Made by a program: the position numbers and the translations under genes. Positions 14,948 through 23,083 of a DNA stretch of 35,226 bases are shown one piece after another. Origin of the DNA: Iningainema tapete BLCC-T55 (lineage in GTDB: Bacteria; Cyanobacteriota; Cyanobacteriia; Cyanobacteriales; Nostocaceae); NCBI RefSeq assembly GCF_014698965.1, contig NZ_JACXAE010000017.1:1-35226 (forward strand), in the 5' to 3' direction. The notes beneath the pieces are model-generated. The model was not told where the DNA came from. It saw only the letters and a program-made list of their open reading frames with translations, and did not search any database. Numbering within the stretch: position 1 is the stretch's first letter; each line of letters starts with the position of its first letter.

Positions 14948-16606
14948 ATGTCGGACAATGCTTTAGAAAATCTTCGCCAAATTTTTCAAGATCAACCAGA
15001 GCTTTTAAAAGTTATTGAGTTGGGTGATATAGAGTCAAAGAAACTAGTAGATGTTTTTAGGGAAAGCAATGAGTTGTTTGCGACTCCTGTTAATTTGTAC
15101 GTGACTGGACGTACTGGTGCTGGCAAAACTTCTTTGGGAAATTGTCTTTTAGAAGAAGTAAAAATGAAATCTACAGGGTACATGGATTGTACAGATAGTG
15201 TAGGTTTCTTCAAACTAGCTAGTAATCTTTGCTATTTCGACTTACCGGGTGCTGGTAGTGATGGTAATTTTGAAAATATTAATCGTGCTGTTTTACTAGT
15301 GCCTCAACTTGATGAAAAAGATATAGACATAATTACTATTGAAGAGTTTAAAAAAATTGATTACTCCACTCCAGTAGAAGAAATAGAAATTATCAAAGTT
15401 GAAGAATGGCAATCAGAAGCTAAACAAAAGGAAGTTCAGCCAGATGTTATTCTCTATGTGATTGCGCCTCATATGCAGTTTCTTCGTGATGACCAACGTT
15501 ATCTATGTGACCTCTTAAAATCTCAACTCAAATATTATCACAGAAATAAAGTTGTTTTTGCACTCAATATTTTCAGTCATGAAAAGACAGGAGAAGTCAA
15601 GCATACTGAACAAAACTTAGAAGATGTTAAAAGTAAAATTACAACAATTTTTAAAAATGTTTACGCAACTAAAGAAAACCCTCCCATTTTTGAATTTGAT
15701 GCCAAAACAGGTAAAGGCGTTAATGAAATTACCAGTTATATTTGTCAAATATTACCCAAAGAAAAGCTAGGGAATATACAGCAAGTCCTACGTAGTGATT
15801 TAAAAGAATTTGCTCAAAAACAGAGAAGTATTCACTATCAACAGACATTAATTAGTATTGCTAGCCGTTTAGCAGGTTATAAGGTTGACCAAAAAGCTGG
15901 AAACCAAGAAGACTTAATACAAGTTGCAGCTTCAGCAGTTTGTAGTTATGGGGTTAAAACGTTTAAAAACCAAGAGGAAATTGCCCAAATTAAAGCAGAA
16001 CTCAATAAGATTATTGAGGATGCTGCAATGGAAATCAAGGAAAGCCAAACCAACGATATAAAGGTTATAAAAAATATTACTGAAAGTAAAGAAATTACTA
16101 AAGAGCGTCCCATTATCAAACAAGAGATTATAACGGATTATATTGAAGTCAATGAAATAAAAGTTAAAAAATTAAATCCTTTTAAAAAAGTAGTTAATAC
16201 AGTGACAACATTTATAGGTGTGGGCAAAGTTTTTGAGGATAAAATTATTGCTGAGAAAGTGAAAAAACCTATTGAAAGGCTTGAAACTCGTTTTCTTGGT
16301 TATGAAAAAGAGGTAATTGATACCGTTGAAGCAGTAGTTGGACAGGTAGAAGAAATAGTTGGTAAAGAGTATCTTCAAGGTGGCTATCCAGTTATTAAGC
16401 TTATTTTAGCTTTGGGAAGGGGTATTCAGGCTTACTGTACTAACTCTAAATGCAGCTTACAAGATTGTATAAGCGAAGCAGAAGTTTATGTTGAGTGTAA
16501 GTTAGCTCATGTAGAAGCTGAAATTAAGCAGTTACTAGAGAGCATTCCAACTCAAAATATAGAGCAAAAGCTTATTCAGATAATAGAAAGAGAATTACTA
16601 AGATAA
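14948..16606 (+). CDS. P-loop GTPase, first of a tandem pair
   Basis: This 552-residue protein has a TRAFAC-type GTPase domain at about residues 45-270. G1 is GRTGAGKTS at 54-62; a likely switch-I Thr lies in YMDCTDS (near 82); G3 is DLPG at 98-101; a G5-like DAKTGKGVNEI is at 251-261. The usual G4 (N/T)KxD is absent; LNIFSHE (206-212) occupies its place. An acidic insert follows G3. The C-terminal half is helical with a Lys/Glu-rich beta-like tract at about 355-420 and a hydrophobic GGYPVIKLILALGRGI segment near 478-493. The arrangement is reminiscent of IRG/YfjP-like GTPases, but I cannot name a family. A paralogue follows after 18 bases, so the two are one operon. Confidence 0.8.
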   Translation: MSDNALENLRQIFQDQPELLKVIELGDIESKKLVDVFRESNELFATPVNLYVTGRTGAGKTSLGNCLLEEVKMKSTGYMDCTDSVGFFKLASNLCYFDLPGAGSDGNFENINRAVLLVPQLDEKDIDIITIEEFKKIDYSTPVEEIEIIKVEEWQSEAKQKEVQPDVILYVIAPHMQFLRDDQRYLCDLLKSQLKYYHRNKVVFALNIFSHEKTGEVKHTEQNLEDVKSKITTIFKNVYATKENPPIFEFDAKTGKGVNEITSYICQILPKEKLGNIQQVLRSDLKEFAQKQRSIHYQQTLISIASRLAGYKVDQKAGNQEDLIQVAASAVCSYGVKTFKNQEEIAQIKAELNKIIEDAAMEIKESQTNDIKVIKNITESKEITKERPIIKQEIITDYIEVNEIKVKKLNPFKKVVNTVTTFIGVGKVFEDKIIAEKVKKPIERLETRFLGYEKEVIDTVEAVVGQVEEIVGKEYLQGGYPVIKLILALGRGIQAYCTNSKCSLQDCISEAEVYVECKLAHVEAEIKQLLESIPTQNIEQKLIQIIERELLR

Positions 16607-16624
16607 GTATATTAAGTATAAGTT

Positions 16625-18211
16625 ATGAGATTCAAATTTAATCAACCATCAATATCAGCTATTCAAGCTAAATTTATTGTCGAGAGACTGGCAATTTATA
16701 GAAAAATTTGCAATGTCAATGTATTTGTAACTGGTAGGACAGGAAGCGGTAAAACTACTTTAGGAAATCGCTTGATTGGACTTGATTACTTTATGCCTTC
16801 TTCAGGGTATCAAGACTGTACTGATGAAATTAACCTACTTAAGTTTCCCATCGGTCTAAATTATTTTGACCTTCCTGGTGTCTGTAGTGATGACAGACTA
16901 GAAAATTATAATCGAGCCGCACTAGGTTTACAACAAGTAGAAAATTTTCCTTTAGTTGATAATCTGACATTAGCCCAGTACATCAACAACCAGACAACTC
17001 ATAAAGAAAATTTTCGTGTTGATGAATTTAGTCAAGAGCAGTTTAAACCTGACATAATTTTTTATGTAATCGCATCTGATAAACAATTTTTACGTGATGA
17101 CTGTATTTACCTAAAAGATTTGTTGCAACACCATCATCAGATTATTTATGTCTTGAATACATTCACAAATAAACAAGCAACTGATAGCCAATTAGCAACA
17201 TCTCAAAATATTGCTGAGCTAGTCAAAAAAATTCACAAAGTTCACACTTCCGTTTTAGGGGAAAAAAGTCAGCCAGAAATAGTTAAGCTCAACTGTTGGA
17301 CAGGAGAAGGAATTAGTGAGTTAATTACTTCCGCGAGACAGCAGATGCGAGGGGTTGATAAAGGGAAAATCTTTGATGAATTAATTAGCTACCAAAATGA
17401 AAAAACACCTGATGAGTTTGTCTATCAGGTAAAACTAGAAATATTAAGATTAATTGCATATGTAGCTTGTCAAAAGCCTGGTAATATCTCAAGTAATGAG
17501 GAATCCTTACACAATGCTTGTAATGCCCTTTGGGAATTTATTGCTACTTTGTTAGGTCGTTCTAAGCAAATTCCCAGTTTTGTACAAGAGTTAATTAATG
17601 CTCAAGTTGATTTAGTAATTAGCAAATGTACCGTACATCACTATGAAAAAGTAAAACAAAAGAAGTCTAAGGCAATTTATAAATCTGTGCCAGTTTTCAA
17701 AACTATCAGTGAACAAGTTCCTGACTACAGTTGTCCAATCAAAGAGAAAAGAACTGTTTGGGTTGAGACAAGCAACGTGTTTAAAGGTATGAAAAATCTT
17801 GTTAAATACGGTGAATATGGAAAGAAGAAAAAAGTGTACGAGATTGTTGGTTATCACACAAAAACTGTAACTCGCCAGATAATTGACAGATATAAAGAAG
17901 AATACTCCCATACAGAGTATTGGGAAGAAGAGACGGCAGAAGTTAAAATTGTAGGCACTAGTTATTCCTATTTCGGATATAGTGCAGTTTCTTTGCTACT
18001 CACACTTGCTCATCTGATAACTTCTGAACTCGTAAATAATAGTGAGATACCAAATATTCAAAATCAGTATGAATCATTGAATAAAATAATTTTAAATAAA
18101 GTTAAGAATTTACCCTATTTCCCTTTAGAACCCAAAGAAAAAGAGATTAACAATATTTTAAAATCTAAAAGTGACCAACTTTTTGATGTTTCTTTTAACC
18201 TGTTTAAGTAA
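16625..18211 (+). CDS. P-loop GTPase, second of a tandem pair
   Basis: This 528-residue paralogue of the preceding gene has G1 GRTGSGKTT at 37-45, a likely switch-I Thr in YQDCTDE, G3 DLPG at 82-85, LNTFTNK where G4 should be, and WTGEGISEL as G5 near 225-233. The G3-following region RLENYNRAAL mirrors NFENINRAVL in the first gene. Its C-terminal half carries an aromatic and Lys/Glu-rich beta-like tract (about 345-430; VPVFKTISEQVPDYSC, KKKVYEIVGYHTKTVTRQ) and then GYSAVSLLLTLAHLI, aligned with the hydrophobic segment of its partner. The two diverged well beyond recent duplication. Pairs of unequal GTPases often form hetero-oligomers on membranes; that is inference. It has an ATG start. Confidence 0.8.
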   Translation: MRFKFNQPSISAIQAKFIVERLAIYRKICNVNVFVTGRTGSGKTTLGNRLIGLDYFMPSSGYQDCTDEINLLKFPIGLNYFDLPGVCSDDRLENYNRAALGLQQVENFPLVDNLTLAQYINNQTTHKENFRVDEFSQEQFKPDIIFYVIASDKQFLRDDCIYLKDLLQHHHQIIYVLNTFTNKQATDSQLATSQNIAELVKKIHKVHTSVLGEKSQPEIVKLNCWTGEGISELITSARQQMRGVDKGKIFDELISYQNEKTPDEFVYQVKLEILRLIAYVACQKPGNISSNEESLHNACNALWEFIATLLGRSKQIPSFVQELINAQVDLVISKCTVHHYEKVKQKKSKAIYKSVPVFKTISEQVPDYSCPIKEKRTVWVETSNVFKGMKNLVKYGEYGKKKKVYEIVGYHTKTVTRQIIDRYKEEYSHTEYWEEETAEVKIVGTSYSYFGYSAVSLLLTLAHLITSELVNNSEIPNIQNQYESLNKIILNKVKNLPYFPLEPKEKEINNILKSKSDQLFDVSFNLFK

Positions 18212-18230
18212 GTAGGTAAAATACACTATA

Positions 18231-18296
18231 AGTTTGTAGTGAGATTAGAGAACGCTCAAGGCAAAGTTTATAAGGGCTAAAGCCCTTACTACAAAC
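18231..18296. repeat. MITE-like inverted-repeat element
   Basis: The outer arms gtttgtagtgag (about 18229-18240) and ttactacaaac (about 18286-18296) are near reverse complements. Just inside the right arm is the hairpin AAGGGCTAAAGCCCTT. The layout matches a dispersed cyanobacterial element with ends like gtttgtagt...actacaaac. No coding capacity. It could also end the GTPase operon transcript, since a run of eight T follows at 18303. Confidence 0.6.
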
Positions 18297-18398
18297 GTTC
18301 ATTTTTTTTACGCTCAGATCTTGCACCATAATTTTCGTTACTCAATAAATAAATTTTGGAACTAAGATATCAAGTTAGAAGACAACTGTAACTGTTTC

Positions 18399-18448
18399 AG
18401 TCCGTTTTAATGGACTTGAGCTATTAGCCTAGAACTTGAGTTCTAGGC
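18399..18448. repeat. double-hairpin repeat
   Basis: Two hairpins lie in tandem: AGTCC/GGACT (18399-18403 with 18412-18416), and a perfect 9-pair stem GCCTAGAAC/GTTCTAGGC (18427-18435 with 18440-18448) with the loop TTGA. The linker gagctatta is typical of dispersed intergenic repeats in filamentous cyanobacteria. It precedes the gene at 18514 and may lie in its leader. Confidence 0.55.
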
Positions 18449-18513
18449 GTACTATAATAAGAAATGAAATCTTGCCATTAAAGAGATTCGCAATCCCAAA
18501 TCCACTTATTGCC

Positions 18514-18831
18514 ATGACTCAACAACCAACAAAACGCCCAATACGTCGAGGCAGAATATTTCCAGAACACACTATACCAAAAGAAGAACTGGACAGACGT
18601 GATGCAGAACGCAAAGCGCGTTATCAACTTTGTCGCCCTGTTTTTGAACGAGTTCGCGATGAGTTGATCGCTGACCATTACAACTGGTTTATGATTATTG
18701 AGCCAAATAGTGGTGACTACTTTATCGATCCTGATGAAGATGTTGCTGTGCAAAAAGCTCGTCAACATTACCCTAGTGGTATTCTTGTCATTTTCAGGAT
18801 CAATGAGACTGGAGCTTGCGGAATGATATGA
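18514..18831 (+). CDS. conserved small protein coupled to a retropepsin-like protease
   Basis: This 105-residue protein begins MTQQPTKRPIRRGRIFPEHT. I chose ATG 18514 because the longer frame would start inside the upstream hairpin repeat. It contains ELDRRDAERKARYQLCRPVF and HYNWFMIIEPNSGDYFIDPD, then EDVAVQKARQHYP and a short C-terminus. The N-W-F-M-I-I-E-P-x-S-G-D-Y pattern is conserved, from memory, in a cyanobacterial family of unknown function found next to aspartic proteases. Its stop overlaps the protease ATG as ATGA, so the two are translated together and probably act together. No catalytic residue is recognisable. Confidence 0.75.
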   Translation: MTQQPTKRPIRRGRIFPEHTIPKEELDRRDAERKARYQLCRPVFERVRDELIADHYNWFMIIEPNSGDYFIDPDEDVAVQKARQHYPSGILVIFRINETGACGMI

Positions 18832-19223
18832 TTTCCGGGTTCTTCGGTGACATTGGGGAATTATTTTTTCAAATTGATTTAATTACGGCTGATGGTGAGA
18901 TATTCTCAATCGATGCACTATTAGATACCGGATTTACAACAGGGTGGTTAGCGATTAACATCCAGGATTTAGACGGGTTAGGTTGGTCTTTTATTGACTT
19001 AAATCGTACTATGCGAACTGCACAAGGTGAGGAAACTTTCGCTCTCTATGAGGGAAAGGTGATGTTGGATGGAGTTGAGTATACCATTCCAGTCCACGTT
19101 GGCAGAGAAATTCCAGAAACCTTGCTGGGTTTGCAGTGGCTAACAACAATGCGGTCAGTGGTGGATTCGCCATTGGGAGTGTTGACACTAGGAGACAGAA
19201 GCCTTCTGACTCCTGACTCCTGA
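18828..19223 (+). CDS. retropepsin-like (clan AA) aspartic protease
   Basis: This protein of about 131 residues has a single retropepsin-like motif LLDTGFTTGWLAI (the expected D-T/S-G), followed by strand-rich sequence and GREIPETLLGLQWLTT, whose L-L-G-x-x-W/F is the second conserved element. One D-T-G per chain implies a homodimer. I chose ATG 18828 for the ATGA overlap with the upstream gene; a TTG at 18816 is less likely. The last residues LLTPDS and the stop are encoded by a tandem heptamer repeat at 19206-19226, so the natural end has probably been altered. The substrate is unknown; the coupled upstream protein is a candidate partner. Confidence 0.82.
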   Translation: MISGFFGDIGELFFQIDLITADGEIFSIDALLDTGFTTGWLAINIQDLDGLGWSFIDLNRTMRTAQGEETFALYEGKVMLDGVEYTIPVHVGREIPETLLGLQWLTTMRSVVDSPLGVLTLGDRSLLTPDS

Positions 19224-19226
19224 CTC
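19206..19226. repeat. three tandem copies of CTGACTC
   Basis: The heptamer CTGACTC is repeated three times without interruption. The stop codon of the aspartic protease gene (19221-19223) and its last five or so codons lie within it. Similar tgactcc runs are common in cyanobacterial intergenic DNA. Confidence 0.85.
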
Positions 19227-19227
19227 C

Positions 19228-20991
19228 TTATTTGCCTGTAGCTTGTCCTTCGCGACGGGGATCTGCGCCGCCGATCAAACCCTGCTCAGTTAGTATAATA
19301 GCATGGGTACCACTGGTTTGTTCTACAATTTGCACCGTATGACCGAGTGCTTCTAAGCCTAGCTTGAGATCGGCAACATTTGGTGTACCCGCCTCCAAAT
19401 CTGTTGGACTATTGCGATTACCAAAATTTGGTAATGCTACTGCTTGTTGGCTGTCGAGTTTCCAATCCAAAGCGGCAACTAGTGTCTTGGCAACGTAGTT
19501 GATAATTCTCGCACCGCCGACAGAGCCAACTACCATGACTAGCTTGCCATTTTGATCGAATACCATCATCGGAGACATCGCACTTCTGGGGCGCTTTCCT
19601 GGTTCTACGCGGTTGGCGACAAGCTTGCCGTCAGTAGTTGTGGGTGAGAAAGAGAAATCTGTGAGTTCATTGTTGAGTAAGAAGCCTCGCACAAACAATC
19701 TTGAGCCAAAAGCATCTTCAATACTAGTAGTCATCGATACTGCGTTGCCGTAGCGATCGACAACTGAAAGATGACTGGTGGAAGGAAACTCTGGGGAATC
19801 ATCTTTTCCTCCCACAAACGCAGGTTGTAAAAATAGCTCTCCAGGAGGTTGGGCTTCACTCAAGGCACGCTCAAGGCTGATTAGTGATGCACGGCGTTTG
19901 AGGTATTCTGGATCGATCAATTCGTTAGATGGTACTGACACGAAATCTGGATCTGCTATATAGAATCCTCTATCCGCATAGGCAAGCCTTCCAGCTTCAG
20001 CGAAGAGATGAACTGATAAGAGTGAAGCTGGCTCTAAGCTTGGCAGGTCAAAATTTTCGAGGATACCGAGAATTTGTAACACAGTCAGCCCCCCGCTGGG
20101 AGCGCCCATCCCGCACACCTTGTAAACTCGGTAAATTCCACACACTGGTGGTCTTTCTATTGCCCGATAGGTTGCTAGATCGGTGGTTGTTAAGTCGCCT
20201 GGTACGTTTGCCTGTTGTACCGTTGCAACGATATCTTTAGCAATTTCTCCCTCGTAAAAGGCATCAGCACCTCGGTTAGCAACTTGGCGCAGCACTTGAG
20301 CGTAAGGTCGATTGACAAGTATAGTGCCAACAGGCTTGGGAGTGCCATCTGGTTGGAAGAAGTAGTTCTTAGCAGGCTCTGTGCGTTGGAGAAACTGTTC
20401 TACGCTCAGTAGAGTGTTCAAGCGTGGCGATATGGGGAAGCCTTGTTCAGCTAGTTTGATCGCAGGTTGAAAAAGTTGCTTCCAAGGTAATTTGCCATGT
20501 TTCTTGTGTGCCAGTTCTAGCATCCTGAATACCCCAGGCACGCCAACAGATTTTCCGCCAACAACAGCATCGAAGAACGGTAGGGGTTTGCCCTCTGCAT
20601 CCAGAAATCTGTCTGGTTGAGCTGCTGCTGGTGCAGTTTCTCTACCGTCATAGGTACGAAGTTGTTTAGCTTTCGCATCATAATAAACGAGGAAGGCTCC
20701 TCCACCAATTCCAGAAGACTGTGGCTCAACTAAGCCGAGTACTAATTGGATCGCGATCGCCGCATCAACTGCACTTCCTCCAGCGCGGAGAATTTCACTA
20801 CCTGCTGCTGACGCTAGGGGGTTAGCTGCCACTGCCATATACTTCTGAGTAATAACAGCATCGCGCTCAATCCTACCACTACCTGCTTCGGGTGCATCTT
20901 GTGTACGCGCCAATGTTGGCTGCAATAGGGCGGTTCCGACGGCAAGAGCCAGCAGACCAAAACGCAAGCGAATCTTACGTGCTATGACCAC
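19228..20991 (-). CDS. ggt: gamma-glutamyltransferase
   Basis: This 587-residue precursor hydrolyses or transfers the gamma-glutamyl group of glutathione and related compounds. It has a signal peptide (RFGLLALAVGTALLQPTLA, residues about 10-28) and is exported. The proenzyme is cleaved before the catalytic Thr405 in FPSTSHLSVVDRYG, giving large and small subunits. The substrate site is visible as the early GGSAVDAAIAIQ and SSGIGGGAF, RPRSAMSP near 467, and the VGSVGGARI oxyanion motif near 488. Length and motifs are normal, so the enzyme should be active. It is a single gene on the minus strand, converging on the protease gene and divergent from the GH10-like gene. Confidence 0.95.
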   Translation of the reverse strand: MVIARKIRLRFGLLALAVGTALLQPTLARTQDAPEAGSGRIERDAVITQKYMAVAANPLASAAGSEILRAGGSAVDAAIAIQLVLGLVEPQSSGIGGGAFLVYYDAKAKQLRTYDGRETAPAAAQPDRFLDAEGKPLPFFDAVVGGKSVGVPGVFRMLELAHKKHGKLPWKQLFQPAIKLAEQGFPISPRLNTLLSVEQFLQRTEPAKNYFFQPDGTPKPVGTILVNRPYAQVLRQVANRGADAFYEGEIAKDIVATVQQANVPGDLTTTDLATYRAIERPPVCGIYRVYKVCGMGAPSGGLTVLQILGILENFDLPSLEPASLLSVHLFAEAGRLAYADRGFYIADPDFVSVPSNELIDPEYLKRRASLISLERALSEAQPPGELFLQPAFVGGKDDSPEFPSTSHLSVVDRYGNAVSMTTSIEDAFGSRLFVRGFLLNNELTDFSFSPTTTDGKLVANRVEPGKRPRSAMSPMMVFDQNGKLVMVVGSVGGARIINYVAKTLVAALDWKLDSQQAVALPNFGNRNSPTDLEAGTPNVADLKLGLEALGHTVQIVEQTSGTHAIILTEQGLIGGADPRREGQATGK

Positions 20992-21256
20992 AGAGAATAC
21001 CCTAATTTATATAGTTTTCTAAGTACTATTAGACCAGAGAACCGTACACTTTTAACATAAATACCCACTCACGCGCATCGGGGGTGGAAATATCCTTAAA
21101 AACCAACTACTTGCAGCGGCTTGAATGTTTTGGAATTAATTTATCGCTGCTTGGCACTATTTACTTACTAGCTGCGTCAAATATTCTACTGTACTGTGTC
21201 TGTTTCAGTGCAATTGAATGAACAACTACCAATTAACCAACTCTATGTAGGCATAA

Positions 21257-22534
21257 ATGCTTGTAAACTATATGACTAATAGATTCACACAGCAAAGCAG
21301 ACGATCGCGTGCTTGGGTAGCTCAGGTATCATTCAAGCCACTTCGTTTCATTCCTCACGGCGCGAGCCTACTCAAGCGTCTCTTCCCACTCCTAATTCTG
21401 ATATCATTCCTGACAGTACTGCTAGTAGACAACCTTACTCCAGTATTTGCACAGCTACAAATACCCCGTCCGGAAATTCGTGGAGTTTGGATGACTAACA
21501 ACGATTTTGACACCCTCAAAAATCGCGCCAAAGTGCAAGATGCAGTAAGTCAATTAAGAAGGTTGAACTTCAACACAATCTATCCTGTGGTGTGGAATTC
21601 TGGATACGTGATGTATCCTAGCGCCGTGGCAAAACGTACAGGAATTCAACCCTTTGTCTTGCGAGGATCAGATGGACATGATATAATAGCAGACCTAATC
21701 GCCAAAGCTCATCGCCAAGGATTGCTCGTGATTCCCTGGTTTGAGTTTGGCTTCATGGCTCCCCTGACATCAGAACTGGCATTGAATCATCCAGATTGGC
21801 TCACGCAAAAGCGAGATGGTAGCCAAACATCAATCAGTGCTGCAGGTGAGGTTGCATGGCTCAATCCTTTCGATCCAAAAGTGCAGAAGTTCATCACCGA
21901 TCTTGTGTTGGAAATCGTCACTCAATATGATGTAGATGGCATCCAGTTTGACGATCACATGAGTTTGCCCCACGAATTTGGTTATGATAAATATACAGTT
22001 GCGTTGTATACACAAGAAACGCAGAACAATCCCCCCACAGATCCCCAAGATTCAGCATGGGTGCGTTGGCGGGCAGATAAAATCACAGCTTTTATGATTC
22101 AACTCAATCAAGCTGTCAAAGCCAGAAAACCCAAAGCAATTTTCTCCGTTTCCCCCAATTACTACGAATTTGCTTACAAGTTTCACCTGCAAGACTGGCT
22201 CACTTGGGTACGGCAAAATATTGTAGACGAGCTAATTATGCAAGTTTATCGTCCCAATCTGCAAAGTTATATCGCCACGATTTCCCGTCCAGAAATTCAA
22301 GAAACCCAACAAAAAATTCCCACCGGAATTGGTATTATGGCAGGCTTGCGAAATAACCGAGTTCCAATGCAACAAATACAGTCCCAAGTGCGAGCTGCTC
22401 AAGAACGTAACTTAGGCGTAGCCCTATTCTACTACGAAAGTCTCTGGAACCACGCTCCAGAACCTGTTGCACAACGGCAAGCACTATTTCAAACCCTCTT
22501 TTCTACTCCCGCACTCCGCGCTAGAGTAGAATAA
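21257..22534 (+). CDS. secreted GH10-like glycoside hydrolase (GHL10/DUF187 type)
   Basis: This 425-residue protein has an N-terminal signal or anchor (LLKRLFPLLILISFLTVLLV, about 38-57) and a likely cleavage after VFAQ (about 66). The mature part opens EIRGVWMTNNDFDTLKNRAK and continues FNTIYPVVWNSGYVMYPS, LVIPWFEFGFMAPL, the DGIQFDDHMSLP segment (probable catalytic acids on a TIM barrel), and GIGIMAGLRN. This is the GHL10 family of putative glycosyl hydrolases, common in cyanobacteria. It probably acts on cell-wall or sheath glycans outside the membrane. ATG 21257 is used; an in-frame ATG at 21272 is possible. No operon partner. Confidence 0.88.
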   Translation: MLVNYMTNRFTQQSRRSRAWVAQVSFKPLRFIPHGASLLKRLFPLLILISFLTVLLVDNLTPVFAQLQIPRPEIRGVWMTNNDFDTLKNRAKVQDAVSQLRRLNFNTIYPVVWNSGYVMYPSAVAKRTGIQPFVLRGSDGHDIIADLIAKAHRQGLLVIPWFEFGFMAPLTSELALNHPDWLTQKRDGSQTSISAAGEVAWLNPFDPKVQKFITDLVLEIVTQYDVDGIQFDDHMSLPHEFGYDKYTVALYTQETQNNPPTDPQDSAWVRWRADKITAFMIQLNQAVKARKPKAIFSVSPNYYEFAYKFHLQDWLTWVRQNIVDELIMQVYRPNLQSYIATISRPEIQETQQKIPTGIGIMAGLRNNRVPMQQIQSQVRAAQERNLGVALFYYESLWNHAPEPVAQRQALFQTLFSTPALRARVE

Positions 22535-22595
22535 CCTTTTGGCTTGGCATCAGATTTCGCCCTCACACACACAACAAACTTTTAAAAAAGCTCCT

Positions 22596-22856
22596 TTAAT
22601 TTAGAAAAACATCATAGTCTTCGTGATAGCCAATCCAGAACCAGTAATAATCGTCACCCTTCTTTAGCGCTAATGCTCGGTAGCCACCTGAAACTCGAGC
22701 TGACCACAAATTCTTACCAACCTTCTTAAAATGGAGAGATGGATGTGATGGGTTCTCTTTCCAAAGTTGGTATGCTTTTTGAGCTTGCTGTTTCATTTGC
22801 AAAGACAACACTGCATAAGCTTGCCAGAAATCAGGTGTCGTAAAGGACTTCATCAA
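22596..22856 (-). CDS. RelE/ParE-superfamily toxin
   Basis: This 86-residue protein begins MMKSFTTPDFWQAYAVLSLQ and contains QLWKENPSHPSLHFKKVGKN, LWSARVSGGYRALALKKGDD and the closing WFWIGYHEDYDVFLN. The W-S-A-R-V...Y-R-A-L and W-I-G-x-H-x-x-Y-D pattern is that of RelE/ParE-type toxins, commonly mRNA interferases. The gene overlaps the end of the antitoxin by 26 bases (or 23 if the second Met is used) and lies downstream of it, the usual antitoxin-first order. It appears intact. The exact subfamily cannot be decided by eye. Confidence 0.8.
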   Translation of the reverse strand: MMKSFTTPDFWQAYAVLSLQMKQQAQKAYQLWKENPSHPSLHFKKVGKNLWSARVSGGYRALALKKGDDYYWFWIGYHEDYDVFLN

Positions 22857-23052
22857 GATCCCTCACGTTATTTGCTGCAATGTCAGCTTCTGCTTTAGCA
22901 ATCAGACGATCCAATTTACCAGATTCTAAATCCGCTTCGATTTGCCGATCCCAGGCTTCATCTAAGTACTCCTGAAGCCATACAGCAAGTTCGCGAATTT
23001 GCAAGGGTGGAAGTTGTTTGATGGCTGCTTCGATTTCTGTCAGGGTAGACAT
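22831..23052 (-). CDS. antitoxin of the RelE/ParE pair
   Basis: This acidic protein of about 73 residues begins MSTLTEIEAAIKQLPPLQIR and ends in AEADIAANNVRDLDEVLYDT. I chose ATG at 23052, because the longer frame would run into the promoter region of the divergent pseudouridine synthase gene 31 bases away. It shows no clear ribbon-helix-helix motif; the helical N-terminus followed by an acidic tail fits small antitoxins paired with RelE in cyanobacteria. The assignment rests mostly on the overlap with the toxin gene. Confidence 0.72.
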   Translation of the reverse strand: MSTLTEIEAAIKQLPPLQIRELAVWLQEYLDEAWDRQIEADLESGKLDRLIAKAEADIAANNVRDLDEVLYDT

Positions 23053-23083
23053 ATAAAAAAATACGTTTTTTGAATGTACTTCT

